Assembly (NCBI RefSeq): GCF_038595055.1 | Contig: NZ_CP152002.1 | Span: 3,888,501-3,952,500, forward strand | Length of the DNA stretch: 64,000 nucleotides | Reading direction: 5' to 3' | Source of the DNA: Paenibacillus sp. FSL R7-0345 | Lineage (GTDB): Bacteria > Bacillota > Bacilli > Paenibacillales > Paenibacillaceae | Shown here: positions 8,031 through 17,070 of the stretch, in pieces | Numbering within the stretch: the first letter of the stretch is position 1 | Layout: the number at the start of each line of letters is the position of its first letter | Translations under genes and position numbers: made by a program | The notes under the pieces: model-generated | Database searches by the model: none | Seen by the model: the letters and a program-made list of their open reading frames with translations, nothing else | What the model was told of the DNA's origin: nothing

Positions 8031-8888
8031 CTAACCCTCCGCTTCATACCATTTGCGTACAGCTGCGATTTCTCCGCGGTGGGTACCATCGGGACCTTTG
8101 GCGGTCTCCATGGCAACAGCAGCCCGGCGGAACGGTTCAGTGAGCAGCAGCTCCCGCAGCTTGTCTTCACCGATATACCCCTGCCCGATACCTGCATGCC
8201 TGTCCCGGCGCAGCCCGTAAGGGAACATGGAATCATTCAGATGAACCGCAACAAGCTGAGGCCAGTAGCCCAGCCCTGTTCCGCGTCTAATCAGCTCATC
8301 AGTCTGCTTCGGGTTCCAGATGCCGGCGGCAAACGCATGACAGGTGTCGAAGCAGAAGCCGATCTTTTCGGGATAACGGCTAAGCTCGCGCACCTTGACC
8401 AGCTCTTCCAGCGTCATGCCTTCACTGCCGTGATTGCCGGCCTGGTTCTCAATCAGCAGCTTCGCCCGGCCCTCCCAGGCCTCCAGCGTTTCATTCATAC
8501 ATTGTATAATATTTTTATAGCCTTGTAACGGCTCCAGAACGCCAAAGGTCCCGAAATGCACTACGATGCCCAGCGAGCCGCACGCTTCGGCGATTTCCAG
8601 ATCATTGCGCAGGGATTCCACCATAACCCTTCTTGAAGAAGCGCCGACCGTGCCGGCCGCCAGATTGGTCGGATAAGGGGTATGGGCGATCGATACCATC
8701 TGCTGCTTGCGGCAAAAGGCCGCGCAGGCCTCAGCATCCCGCACATCAAGCGGCTTCAGCTTCAGGCTACGCGGATTCTTCGGAAAATATTGAAAGCATG
8801 CCGCACCGCTCTCCCAGGCGAACCGGGCCGCATGGCCATATCCGCCGCGGATGCTGACATGAGCCCCGATTTTGGGGCTAGGCTTCAT
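8031..8888 (-). CDS. nfo: Deoxyribonuclease IV (AP endonuclease, Nfo)
   Basis: 285 residues from the chosen start. The enzyme cuts DNA 5' to abasic sites in base excision repair, using three zinc ions. Metal-ligand motifs are visible: KIGAHVS, VVHFGTFG, LLIENQAGNHGSE, GFCFDTCHAFAAG, VHLNDS and DRHAGIGQGYIG. I prefer the ATG at 8888 (MKPSPKIGAHVS) because the family begins there; an in-frame ATG at 8933 has an AAAGG-like ribosome-binding site and would add 15 residues. Either way the start lies inside the 3' end of the glycosylase gene, so the two repair enzymes are translationally coupled. Confidence 0.92.
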   Translation of the reverse strand: MKPSPKIGAHVSIRGGYGHAARFAWESGAACFQYFPKNPRSLKLKPLDVRDAEACAAFCRKQQMVSIAHTPYPTNLAAGTVGASSRRVMVESLRNDLEIAEACGSLGIVVHFGTFGVLEPLQGYKNIIQCMNETLEAWEGRAKLLIENQAGNHGSEGMTLEELVKVRELSRYPEKIGFCFDTCHAFAAGIWNPKQTDELIRRGTGLGYWPQLVAVHLNDSMFPYGLRRDRHAGIGQGYIGEDKLRELLLTEPFRRAAVAMETAKGPDGTHRGEIAAVRKWYEAEG

Positions 8889-9693
8889 GCTGGCAGTCCG
8901 GGCAGTAGAATACTTTGCGTCCGGATTGCTCAACCTTTACAATAGTTCCCCCGCCGCGCAGACAAGGTTCGCCTTCACGGTCATACACTTTACACTGGTC
9001 ATTATAAGAACCGGTCACCGTATCGCCGACCATAAACGGCATTTCCATATAACCGCCGATATCAGTCGCTTCCGTAAGCACCTTGCGCATACTTTCATAC
9101 AGACGCGTCACGGCATCCGGGGACAGATTCTGCACCAGAACCGACGGCAGCAGTCTTGCTTCAAAAGCAATTTCATCTGCATAGCAGTTGCCGATGCCGG
9201 CCATCACGTGCTGATTTACAAGCAGGCTTTTGAGCGCTCCTCTGCGGCCCTTCAGCAGCGCCGCGAACCGCTCCGCCGTCATCCGGCGGTCCAGCAGCTC
9301 CGGTCCCAGCTTGCCCATCGCCGCTTCGCTCTCTTTCACCGACAGCAGATGGAGATAACCCAGCCGCAGTCCCATGAAATAAAGGATCTTGTCACCGAAG
9401 GCCAACTCTACCTGGGTAGTCCGGTCCGGACGCTCTTCCTCGGTGCCGTAGTACAGCAGTCCGCCCAGCATCAGGTGCAGCAGCAGCCTGCGACCGTCAT
9501 GCAGATGGAACAGAATATGCTTGGCCCGCCGCTCCACAAACACGATGCGTGCGCCAAGCAGGGCCTTTTGGAAGGCCTCTGCTTCTATGTTAATCGTCTT
9601 CTCCCGGTTTACGGTCACACCTGTAATCGGTACATTTATAAGATGCTGGCTAAGCAGCCTTCTGTAATTCTCCATTTCCGGCAATTCCGGCAT
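8878..9693 (-). CDS. Fpg/Nei-family DNA glycosylase
   Basis: 271 residues. N-terminal MPELPEMENYRRLL gives the catalytic Pro2-Glu3 pair of Fpg/Nei bifunctional glycosylases, which remove oxidised bases and nick the abasic site. The C-terminal zinc finger is present (CKVYDREGEPC ... FYCPDC). The region normally reading HLxMSG reads HLMLGG, and the second damage-recognition loop reads GLRLGYL, so this may be a divergent paralogue rather than the housekeeping MutM. The downstream AP endonuclease gene overlaps it, a logical base-excision pair. Confidence 0.88.
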   Translation of the reverse strand: MPELPEMENYRRLLSQHLINVPITGVTVNREKTINIEAEAFQKALLGARIVFVERRAKHILFHLHDGRRLLLHLMLGGLLYYGTEEERPDRTTQVELAFGDKILYFMGLRLGYLHLLSVKESEAAMGKLGPELLDRRMTAERFAALLKGRRGALKSLLVNQHVMAGIGNCYADEIAFEARLLPSVLVQNLSPDAVTRLYESMRKVLTEATDIGGYMEMPFMVGDTVTGSYNDQCKVYDREGEPCLRGGGTIVKVEQSGRKVFYCPDCQHEA

Positions 9694-9740
9694 TGATCAT
9701 CGTCCCTTCTAGGTTGGTAAAAAAACTCACACCTTTGCCA

Positions 9741-10529
9741 TTATACACCGAGCATCGCCATAAGTTCAGCTAAATCGCGGCAAATTTCATCAGGAGTCAC
9801 TCCTGTAACGGTTTTATAATGCTCCAAGTTCTCCTCTGTAGTCAAACCTGTCAGCACCAGCACCGTCCTGCAGCCGGCATTGACCCCCGCAGAAATATCT
9901 GTCCGCATATTATCGCCGACCACGACCGCCTCTTCCGGTTTAATGCCGAGTATAGACGCTGCATAGGTAACCAGGTGTGCTTCCGGCTTGCCGATCACTA
10001 CCGGCGCAACACCGCTGGCCGCCTCAATCGCTGCGCCAATCGTTCCCGCCCCTGGCATAACCCCGTCATCCGACGGCAGCATTAAATCCGGATTGGTCAG
10101 CACGAACTTCGCCCCGCCCATGATCCAGCGGGAAGCCCGTGCCAGTGATTCATATGTAAAAGCTCGATAGATGCCCTGCACCACATACTGCGGGTCATCC
10201 TCAACAATCTTTAGGCCTGCTGCCGTACAGGCATCAATCAGCCCTTCTTCTCCAAGTATCGCCACCCGCGCCTCCGGTAATTCCCCGGCAATATAACGCG
10301 CAGCTGCAAGCGACGAGGTGCATACCTCCTCCGCCTTTGCTTCAATCCCCATACCCCGCAGATGTGCAGCTACGCCTGCCGCTGTCCGTGATGAATTATT
10401 CGTGACGAACAAAAAAGGGATCTCTGCCGCCCGCAACCCCTCAATCAGCTTATCCGCACCGGGAATCATCTGCCCGCCGTGAAACAGCGTTCCGTCCAGA
10501 TCGATCAGCAAGCCTCCGGTATTATTCAT
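9741..10529 (-). CDS. HAD-IIA sugar-phosphatase-like hydrolase (YutF-like)
   Basis: 262 residues. HAD motif I LIDLDGTLFHGG, motif II FVTNNSS with Arg-Thr, and motif III/IV VVGDNMRTDISAG. The cap (C2A type) and NNSSRT loop place it with the NagD/YutF group of phosphatases acting on small phosphorylated metabolites or nucleotides. The start is the ATG at 10529 with GGAGG six nt upstream; an upstream in-frame TTG (10550) is less likely. It stands alone, 47 bp upstream of the glycosylase operon. Confidence 0.88.
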   Translation of the reverse strand: MNNTGGLLIDLDGTLFHGGQMIPGADKLIEGLRAAEIPFLFVTNNSSRTAAGVAAHLRGMGIEAKAEEVCTSSLAAARYIAGELPEARVAILGEEGLIDACTAAGLKIVEDDPQYVVQGIYRAFTYESLARASRWIMGGAKFVLTNPDLMLPSDDGVMPGAGTIGAAIEAASGVAPVVIGKPEAHLVTYAASILGIKPEEAVVVGDNMRTDISAGVNAGCRTVLVLTGLTTEENLEHYKTVTGVTPDEICRDLAELMAMLGV

Positions 10530-10806
10530 GATTGTCCTCCGTCTCCGCAAATTTAATTTACTGCATTAAACATTAACCCTATTAAATTAGAAAAGACAAT
10601 TAAAAAAACTGCTTCTGCCAGATGATACTAATAGTCATAAGGTACCACAACAACCAGCCGGCACTATCCCGGTTTCGTCATAATCTCCACTGCTTCGTAG
10701 AGGAATGATATCTGTTTACTTAAAAGTTAACGCACCTGGTCGAACGTTAGCGAACGGCTGCAAGGCCCGGTCTTTTTTGACAGCACCCTGTCATTTCCTG
10801 CGCTTT
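10530..10806. other. Intergenic region without recognisable gene
   Basis: About 280 bp between the YutF-like gene and the RNase Z terminator hairpin. I see no ORF with a ribosome-binding site, no tRNA and no riboswitch. The A/T-rich part near 10560-10610 probably holds the promoter of the YutF-like gene. Confidence 0.5.
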
Positions 10807-10845
10807 CCCGGAAAATAATTTTGATTTCCCCGGGTATTTTCCGGG
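10807..10845 (-). terminator. Hairpin downstream of rnz
   Basis: Perfect 11-bp inverted repeat CCCGGAAAATA / TATTTTCCGGG, starting 12 bp past the RNase Z stop. It lacks a strong U-run, so it may be a weak terminator or an mRNA 3' end stabiliser. Confidence 0.5.
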
Positions 10846-10856
10846 GCTGACGCCCG

Positions 10857-11786
10857 TTATTTTCTCCGGTATACCGGGAATGTGCAGAACTCCTCGGCCA
10901 GCAGAGTCTGCGGGAAAATCGCCTGCGCCTCGGCCAGCAGCGGAGCCAGATCCTCCTGCGTTACATAGCGCGAGCTGAAATGGGTCAGCAGCAATTCACG
11001 GCCTCCTGCCTGGCTGGCCAGCTCCGCCGCCTGGGCAGCTGTGCTGTGATGATACTGATAAGCCATATCGGCCAGATCATGGGCAAAGGTTGCCTCGTGG
11101 ATGATCAGATCCGCCCCCATGGCCAACGGCAGGCTGCCCGGACAAGGCCGGGTATCGCCCAGTATAGTAACGATCCGCCCCTTCTTCGGTTCACAGATCA
11201 CTTCGGCCGCCCGGATCACCGTTCCGTCTTCAGTCGTTATATCTTCACCCTTTTTCAGCCTTCCGTACAACGGTCCGGGCTTCAGCCCGTAGCTCAGCAG
11301 CAGCTCTGTATTCAGACTGCCCGGGCTGTCCTTCTCTGTTACCCGGTACCCGTAGCTGTCAATCCGGTGCTCCAGAAGACCCGCCTCAACCTTGAAGGTA
11401 TCATCCTCAAAAATCATTCCGCCTGTGTGCTCCACAATCTCCAGCTTGTAGGGAATACGCGACTGGCTGACGGATAAGGATACGTCCAGAAAAGCCTTCA
11501 GCCCCGGCGGCCCATATACCGTAAGCGGGGCTGTCCCTCCCTGATAACCGCGGCTGGACAGCAGCCCGGGCAGGCCAAACAGATGGTCACCATGCAGATG
11601 GGTAATGAACAGCTTCTCCAGCTTGCCGAGCCGCAGCGGTGAGCGCAGCACCTGATGCTGTGTTCCTTCCCCGCAGTCAAACATCCAGAAGCTGCGCCGT
11701 TCCTCCATCAGCCTGAGGGCCACTGAAGTTACATTACGCTGTATTGTAGGCACCCCGGCATTGGTACCAAGAAAATAGATTTCCAT
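10857..11786 (-). CDS. rnz: Ribonuclease Z (tRNA 3' endonuclease)
   Basis: 309 residues. The metallo-beta-lactamase-fold enzyme removes 3' trailers from tRNA precursors that lack encoded CCA. The zinc motif THLHGDHLFGLPG, the IFGDTRP-type strand ILGDTRPCP, the EATFAHD loop and the HSTA(A)QAA stretch with the late TLTHF-like LLTHFSSRY are all present. Translation probably begins at ATG 11786 (MEIYFLGTNAG), with GGGAGG upstream; the longer frame starts with a GTG. Monocistronic. Confidence 0.95.
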   Translation of the reverse strand: MEIYFLGTNAGVPTIQRNVTSVALRLMEERRSFWMFDCGEGTQHQVLRSPLRLGKLEKLFITHLHGDHLFGLPGLLSSRGYQGGTAPLTVYGPPGLKAFLDVSLSVSQSRIPYKLEIVEHTGGMIFEDDTFKVEAGLLEHRIDSYGYRVTEKDSPGSLNTELLLSYGLKPGPLYGRLKKGEDITTEDGTVIRAAEVICEPKKGRIVTILGDTRPCPGSLPLAMGADLIIHEATFAHDLADMAYQYHHSTAAQAAELASQAGGRELLLTHFSSRYVTQEDLAPLLAEAQAIFPQTLLAEEFCTFPVYRRK

Positions 11787-11922
11787 TCCAGATCCTCCCT
11801 TCTTCACTCTTTAATATGCACAGCAGCCGTAGCTGCTTAGTCTCTGAACTGAATTTTACCCTTTTTAGGCACTGAAAGCACCTTTACTTTCACTCGCCTT
11901 CTCTACAGTACCAAAAAACCAG

Positions 11923-11948
11923 CAAAAAACCTCCCGGTTACGGGAGGT
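11923..11948 (-). terminator. metH terminator
   Basis: Stem ACCTCCCG-TTAC-CGGGAGGT; on the minus strand it is followed by TTTTTTG. About 55 bp past the metH stop. Confidence 0.85.
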
Positions 11949-12004
11949 CCGCTGCCAAAGGAGGATCGCTCCCCTTCAGCTTAGTTGTGGTTCAGGCCTG
12001 GAGA

Positions 12005-15000
12005 TTACAGCTTCTCCACATTGAAATACTGCGCTTCCGGATGGGCAAAAACCATCGCTGAGACAGAAGCTTCCGGTTCCATCATGAACCCTTCTGTAAG
12101 CTGAACGCCGATATCCTCCGGCTTCATCAGCTTAAACAGCGGCCCCTGATCTTCCAGATCCGGGCAGGCCGGATATCCGAAGGATACGCGGATGCCCTGA
12201 TAACGTGCGCCATGCCGCTGCTTCATTGTCATATCTGCCGGGTCGGGGAAGCCCCAGGTATCCCGCATCATGTGATGGACGCGCTCGGCCAGTCCTTCGG
12301 CTACCTCCAGCGCGACAGCCTGCAGGGCATGGGAGCGGAGGTAATCCCCCTTCTCCTTCAGCTCGGTCGACATTTCACGGACGCCGTGTCCTGCCGTTAC
12401 AACCAGGAAGCCGACATAGTCCATCACACCGCTGTCTACAGGTTTCAGGAAGTCAGCAAGGCACAGATAAGGCTCTACATTCTGTCTAGGGAACGTAAAG
12501 GTATGCAGCACGCTCGACTGGTTCTGCGGATCGTAGATCAGAATATCGTTGCCGCGCGACTGCGCCGGGAAGAACTGGTACATCGCATGAGGGGCAATTG
12601 TCCCCTCAACTATCGCCTGATGCAGAATATCGTCGACCGTCTCCTTGAGCTCAACCGTACGCTTGTCTCCGGCAGCGAGCTGGGCTTCCACCGAGCCGCG
12701 CAAGCCGAGATGATGGCCGAGCAGCATCTGCATGTTCACATAAGGAACGACGTGGCCAAGCGGATAATTACGCAGTACGTGCCGCTCAAGATCAGGAGGA
12801 GTAAACACCGGCGCATCCGCTGAAATTTTCGAGCGGACAGCCCGGGTCAATTCAGGCATTTCCTGCTTCGGAGCTACGGCTACAACGGCCTCGGCTTCCT
12901 GGCGTACCTCTTCCTCCAGCTTGACCCGCTCCAGCGGATTCATCAGCTTGTTGGCAATATCAAGGCCGTCCATCGCGTCCTTGGCGTACAGAACCAGACC
13001 GTCATATTCAGGCCGGATCCGGGTTTTGGTAAATTTACGGGTCAGCGCCGCCCCACCTACCATGATAGGCACGTCAATGCCGGCTGAACGCAAATCCTGT
13101 GCAGTGGTAACCATCTGCTGCGCCGATTTAACCAGAAGGCCGGACAGGCCGATGGCATCCGCCTTTTCACGGCGGAAGGCTTCGATAATATTCTCCGGCG
13201 GGACTTTGATCCCCAGATTGATGATCTGGTAGCCGTTATTGGACAAAATGATCTCTACCAGGTTTTTGCCGATATCATGGACATCACCCTTGACGGTTGC
13301 GAGCATAATCTTGCCCTTCACAGCGGTCTCATCCTTCTGCATGAATTGCTCCAGATGGGCGACCGACGCCTTCATCACTTCAGCGCTTTGCAGCACTTCA
13401 GCAACAATCAGCTCATTGTTGTTGAACAGCCGTCCCACTTCGGACATGCCTGCCATCAGCGGGCCGTTGATAATTTCCAGCGGACTGTCCTTGGTGAGAG
13501 CTTCATTCAGATCGGGAATCAGCCCTTCCTTGGTCCCTTCGACAACATAAGAGGCCAGCCGCTCCTCCAGTGACAGATTGGAGATTTTTTCTTTCTTCTC
13601 CACCTTCTTCTCACGGAAGGCAGCGACAAAGGCAGCCAGAGTCTCATCATTTGTATTGTAGATCAGTTCTTCAGCAAGCTTACGCTCCTCTTCCGGAATA
13701 GAGGCATAACGCTCTACCTTTTCGGTGTTCACAATTGCATAGTCCAGTCCCGCCTTGGTGCATTCATAGAGGAATACCGAGTTTAATACTTCACGTCCGG
13801 CTTCCGGCAGGCCGAAGGAGACGTTACTGATGCCCAGGATGGTGTGAACTCCGGGAAGGGCTTCCTTGATCAGCCGGATTCCATCTATCGTTTCCTTGGC
13901 TGACCCGATATACTGTTCATCCCCTGTACCGACAGGGAATACCAGTGTATCAAAGATCAGGTCCTCCGGCTGCAGTCCGTATTTATTCACCAGCAGGTCG
14001 CAGGACCGCTTGGCAACTGCCAGCTTATCATCCGCCTTGATAGCCTGTCCGGTTTCATCAATCGTCCCGACAACAATGGCCGCTCCATATTTATGGATCA
14101 GAGGGGTAACATGCTCAAACTTCTCCTCACCGTCTTCAAGGTTAATGGAGTTAATTATCGCCTTGCCCTGGCAGTACTGCAGCGCCAGATCAATAACCTG
14201 AGGGTCGGTGGTATCGATCATCAGCGGCACTTTCACTTTTTTGACGACAAGCTCCAGGAATTTCTTGATATCCTCACTCTCATCGCGGTCCGGGTCCTGC
14301 ACACAGACGTCGATGACCTGCGCACCGCTCTTGACCTGTGCCCGGGCAATTTCTGAAGCTTCCTCATATTTGCCTTCAACAATCAGGCGTTTGAATTTCC
14401 GTGAGCCCAGCACGTTCGTACGTTCCCCGACCATGTACGGGCGGTTGGCATCCTCCACATATACAGGCTCAATCCCCGACAAGGCCGGCGGATGAGTCCC
14501 GTTCAGCTGGCGGGGCGGATAGGTCGTAATCTGCTCCACCATAGCCCGGATATGATCCGGGGTCGTTCCGCAGCAGCCGCCGGCGATGTTCAGCCAGCCC
14601 TTCTCGGCAAAACCCGCCAGCTTGCGGGCCAGCGAATCGGGAGACTCATGGTAATTCCCGTTTTCATCCGGCAGCCCGGCATTCGGATAACAGCTCACCG
14701 CCGCCGAAGAAATCTCTGACAGAGAACGGATATGGTCACGCATGAATTCCGGCCCGGTCGCACAGTTCAGTCCGATCGAGATCGGATTCAGATGCTCTAG
14801 CGAAATATAGAAGGCCTCGATATTCTGTCCGGCCAGCGTTGTGCCCATCGGCTCAATCGTACCGGAGATCATGACAGGCAGCGTAATACCGGTCTCTTCA
14901 AAAGCATTGCGGATTCCAATGCTGCCTGCTTTTACATTCAGTGTATCCTGTGAAGTTTCCAGCAGCAGAGCATCTACCTTGCCGTCGATCAGAGCAACTG

Positions 15001-15442
15001 CCTGCTCCTGATAGCTGGTTACCAGCTCCTGGAAGGTCACGCCGCCGGTAACGGAAAGTGTCTTGGTTGTCGGCCCCATTGCGCCTACCACATAACGCGG
15101 ATGCTCCGGCGTATCGTATTTGTCTGCGGCATTCCGGGCCAGCCGGGCCGCCTCCAGATTAATCTCCCGCGCCTTCTGCGGGATATCATATTCCGCAAGC
15201 ACGACAGAGGTCGCGCCAAAGGTATTGGTCTCAATCAGATCAGCGCCGGCCTCCAGATACTGCTCATGTATAGTCTGGATAACCTCCGGGCGTGTAAGCA
15301 CCAGCATTTCATTACAGCCGTCAAGCTCTTCACCGCCAAAATCCTCTCCGGTAAGGGGAACCTGTTGAATCATCGTACCCATTGCTCCGTCCAGAATCAG
15401 TATGCGCTGCTGCAAGCTCTCAGCAAGTGTATATTTAGCCAC
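12005..15442 (-). CDS. metH: Cobalamin-dependent methionine synthase
   Basis: 1145 residues. Transfers a methyl group from 5-methyltetrahydrofolate through cobalamin to homocysteine. The four modules appear in order: homocysteine module with GAMGT start and zinc site GGCCGTTP (~320); folate module (GERTNVLGS, ~370); cobalamin module with the lower-ligand motif DVHDIGKNLV (~760); reactivation module with ATPxF-like PAQSRGND and RVSFGYPACPD. I choose GTG at 15442 because a G-rich ribosome-binding site lies 8 nt upstream; ATG 15466 has none. No SAM, T-box or cobalamin riboswitch is visible upstream, in contrast to many Met genes of Bacillota. Confidence 0.95.
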   Translation of the reverse strand: MAKYTLAESLQQRILILDGAMGTMIQQVPLTGEDFGGEELDGCNEMLVLTRPEVIQTIHEQYLEAGADLIETNTFGATSVVLAEYDIPQKAREINLEAARLARNAADKYDTPEHPRYVVGAMGPTTKTLSVTGGVTFQELVTSYQEQAVALIDGKVDALLLETSQDTLNVKAGSIGIRNAFEETGITLPVMISGTIEPMGTTLAGQNIEAFYISLEHLNPISIGLNCATGPEFMRDHIRSLSEISSAAVSCYPNAGLPDENGNYHESPDSLARKLAGFAEKGWLNIAGGCCGTTPDHIRAMVEQITTYPPRQLNGTHPPALSGIEPVYVEDANRPYMVGERTNVLGSRKFKRLIVEGKYEEASEIARAQVKSGAQVIDVCVQDPDRDESEDIKKFLELVVKKVKVPLMIDTTDPQVIDLALQYCQGKAIINSINLEDGEEKFEHVTPLIHKYGAAIVVGTIDETGQAIKADDKLAVAKRSCDLLVNKYGLQPEDLIFDTLVFPVGTGDEQYIGSAKETIDGIRLIKEALPGVHTILGISNVSFGLPEAGREVLNSVFLYECTKAGLDYAIVNTEKVERYASIPEEERKLAEELIYNTNDETLAAFVAAFREKKVEKKEKISNLSLEERLASYVVEGTKEGLIPDLNEALTKDSPLEIINGPLMAGMSEVGRLFNNNELIVAEVLQSAEVMKASVAHLEQFMQKDETAVKGKIMLATVKGDVHDIGKNLVEIILSNNGYQIINLGIKVPPENIIEAFRREKADAIGLSGLLVKSAQQMVTTAQDLRSAGIDVPIMVGGAALTRKFTKTRIRPEYDGLVLYAKDAMDGLDIANKLMNPLERVKLEEEVRQEAEAVVAVAPKQEMPELTRAVRSKISADAPVFTPPDLERHVLRNYPLGHVVPYVNMQMLLGHHLGLRGSVEAQLAAGDKRTVELKETVDDILHQAIVEGTIAPHAMYQFFPAQSRGNDILIYDPQNQSSVLHTFTFPRQNVEPYLCLADFLKPVDSGVMDYVGFLVVTAGHGVREMSTELKEKGDYLRSHALQAVALEVAEGLAERVHHMMRDTWGFPDPADMTMKQRHGARYQGIRVSFGYPACPDLEDQGPLFKLMKPEDIGVQLTEGFMMEPEASVSAMVFAHPEAQYFNVEKL

Positions 15443-15561
15443 TTCAAAATCCCCCCCGAAAAACATTAGAGTTAGTTTAGCAGAATAAAGCGAAATCGGA
15501 AAGCATTGCTTTCCACTCTGCATAATTGTTATTATTTGGCGGTTCCGGGGGCGGCGTACCG

Positions 15562-15984
15562 TTAAGGTGCAATGGTAAGCTCCTTGCTTGGCATTGAGTG
15601 CTGCGTGCGGGCCGTCACATGCGAAGTTACGCTGTACCCGCCCTCTTGTTCAAACACCGTCTCCGCCTCATACACGCCATTGCCGGCGGCCGTTCCCTTT
15701 AGCTCAAGCTTCACCGTATCATCATTCTTGCTTACAATTTCAAACAGCACTTCCCGGGCATCATCCACCGGCTCACCGGCCTGGGTAACCACCGCCTGAA
15801 ACAGAACCGGCTCATTTACCTTTCCCTGTTCCGGACTCCAGCCCAGCTCCACCTTGATAGGTTCCATAGAGATATTTGCGGCAGCGTGCATGTGATCATG
15901 CTCTGTATTGTTCCCCGAACAGCCACCCAGTGAAGTTACAGCAACTATAAACAATGCAGCCGCCAGCTGCTTAGGTTTGATCAT
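15562..15984 (-). CDS. YtkA/FixH-like lipoprotein
   Basis: 140 residues. An N-terminal signal peptide ends with a lipobox VTSLGGC, so the protein should be anchored to the outer face of the membrane. The mature part starts with a His-rich patch (HDHMH), then an Ig-like strand pattern typical of the YtkA/FixH domain. The His cluster suggests metal (copper) handling, which is inference. The start is ATG 15984 with GGGAGGATGCCGG before it; the longer upstream frame lacks such a site. It lies 120 bp upstream of metH on the same strand. Confidence 0.8.
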   Translation of the reverse strand: MIKPKQLAAALFIVAVTSLGGCSGNNTEHDHMHAAANISMEPIKVELGWSPEQGKVNEPVLFQAVVTQAGEPVDDAREVLFEIVSKNDDTVKLELKGTAAGNGVYEAETVFEQEGGYSVTSHVTARTQHSMPSKELTIAP

Positions 15985-16187
15985 CCGGCATCCTCCCGAT
16001 TGGATAATAGGTTCCATTCGAAGCTTACAGCGCGAGTAATCCATTCTGCTTCTATTATACATATAATTTTAAATATTGCCCCCGTATAAATCGTTAACAG
16101 GATTAAAAAACAGGACATTCATTCTCCGGCGCCTAAGCGTCTACTTTTGTAACCATAGGGCTGGTGTCAGCATAAGCTGTCGTCATA

Positions 16188-16433
16188 ATGACTGCAGAAG
16201 GGTTGCTGAGTGAATTGATTAGTAAAGATCCTGTATACCACATTCTAAAGCTGCTTCAGGAGCAGGGAGAGCCGCACTTCAGACAAATCGGCATTGACGA
16301 ACGGGACTTTATTGTTGCACTGCAGCATATCCAGAATGCCGGTTATACGGACAGCAGCGGGAGCGGGCTCAGTCAGGCCGGGCTAGATTACATCGATGGT
16401 TATGAGAAAAGAATTAAAGCTAACCGGGACTAA
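16188..16433 (+). CDS. Small winged-helix-like hypothetical protein
   Basis: 81 residues, unrecognised. The pattern ILKLLQEQGEP ... DFIVALQHIQNAGY ... LSQAGLDYIDGYEK is what small winged-helix proteins show: helix, helix, beta wing, and a C-terminal helix after an LSxxGLxYI motif. ATG 16188 has no clear ribosome-binding site; a TTG nine codons downstream (16215) has GAAGGG upstream and could be the real start. A strong terminator follows at once, which supports a real plus-strand gene. Confidence 0.6.
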   Translation: MTAEGLLSELISKDPVYHILKLLQEQGEPHFRQIGIDERDFIVALQHIQNAGYTDSSGSGLSQAGLDYIDGYEKRIKANRD

Positions 16434-16450
16434 GCTTCAAACAACGCGAA

Positions 16451-16490
16451 TACCCGTAATCCATACTCCTCGGATTACGGGTATTTCTTG
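16451..16490 (+). terminator. Rho-independent terminator
   Basis: Stem ACCCGTAATCC / GGATTACGGGT with 9-nt loop, followed by ATTTCTTGTT. The tail also contains an extended -10 (TGTTATAAT, 16489-16497) that may start the next small gene. Confidence 0.8.
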
Positions 16491-16519
16491 TTATAATAGT
16501 CGTAAAAGGGGGAATTTAA

Positions 16520-16657
16520 CTGAAATTACTGAATAAGCTATACTCCGAATATCTGGTTATACCCAGATTCTTCCGTTTACTGATGCTGTGGGCATGGATT
16601 GTTTTATTTTTCGTGGCCGGGTACAGATTGGGCTGGTTCAGCTCCAGGAACAGTTGA
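16520..16657 (+). CDS. Candidate 45-residue membrane micro-protein with CTG start
   Basis: Not an ATG ORF. AGGGGG (16507-16512) sits 7 nt before CTG 16520, followed by 44 more sense codons and TGA. The product has a basic N-terminus (KLLNKLYSEYLVIPRFFRLL), one hydrophobic segment (MLWAWIVLFFVAGY) and a short polar tail. An extended -10 lies just upstream. A minus-strand ORF (16516-16785) covers the same bases but lacks support. CTG starts are rare, so this remains a candidate. Confidence 0.45.
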   Translation: MKLLNKLYSEYLVIPRFFRLLMLWAWIVLFFVAGYRLGWFSSRNS

Positions 16658-16723
16658 ATGACAATCCCTATCAGCTCAGTCAGCGGCTCTCCTCCTTTCA
16701 ATGTCAGCAGAGCAGTGCAGTGC

Positions 16724-16936
16724 TTACAGATTGCCGTCCTTTTTAACCGTTTCGTAGCGTTCACGGATTTCAAGATTTTTGGCATGATTGTACAGATCTA
16801 AGGCTGCAATCGCCCTGAGTGCAAGCTTTACAAACAGAACAAAGGCAATAACTCCTGCCCCTATACATGCTATCCATATCAAAAAGAAGAAGATACTAAA
16901 TGCTCCGCTAAAGAAAAATCCGGGTTGGCTCATCAT
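16724..16936 (-). CDS. Small membrane protein, unknown function
   Basis: 70 residues. A Phe-rich hydrophobic stretch (~7-45) probably makes one or two membrane segments, followed by a polar amphipathic tail (LDLYNHAKNLEIRERYETVKK). AAGGAG lies 12 nt from the second ATG of the ATGATG pair, slightly long spacing. I do not recognise the family. It lies in its own unit between convergent and divergent small genes. Confidence 0.6.
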   Translation of the reverse strand: MMSQPGFFFSGAFSIFFFLIWIACIGAGVIAFVLFVKLALRAIAALDLYNHAKNLEIRERYETVKKDGNL

Positions 16937-17023
16937 CAGATAACTCAGCTCCTTATAGAAAGTATTAACCGAGTATACCCCATTTGGAACAATATGTATG
17001 CGAATTCAGTCAACCTCCGACAC

Positions 17024-17058
17024 CAAAAAAACCGGCCCCTTTTACAGGAAGCCGGCTT
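17024..17058 (-). terminator. Terminator after the YsaA-like gene
   Basis: Stem built on AGCCGGC / GCCGGT, minus-strand tail TTTTTTTGG, 13 bp past the HAD gene's stop. Confidence 0.75.
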
Positions 17059-17070
17059 AGATAAAAAGAC

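Noticed and set aside
15443-15561. Possible SAM or cobalamin riboswitch before metH
   Set aside because: The conserved core sequences of those riboswitches are absent, and the gap of ~120 bp is too short for a cobalamin element; only a small GAAAGCA/TGCTTTC hairpin is seen.
16516-16785. Minus-strand ORF of 89 codons
   Set aside because: No ribosome-binding site, incoherent composition, overlaps the better-supported 70-residue minus gene and the CTG-start plus candidate.
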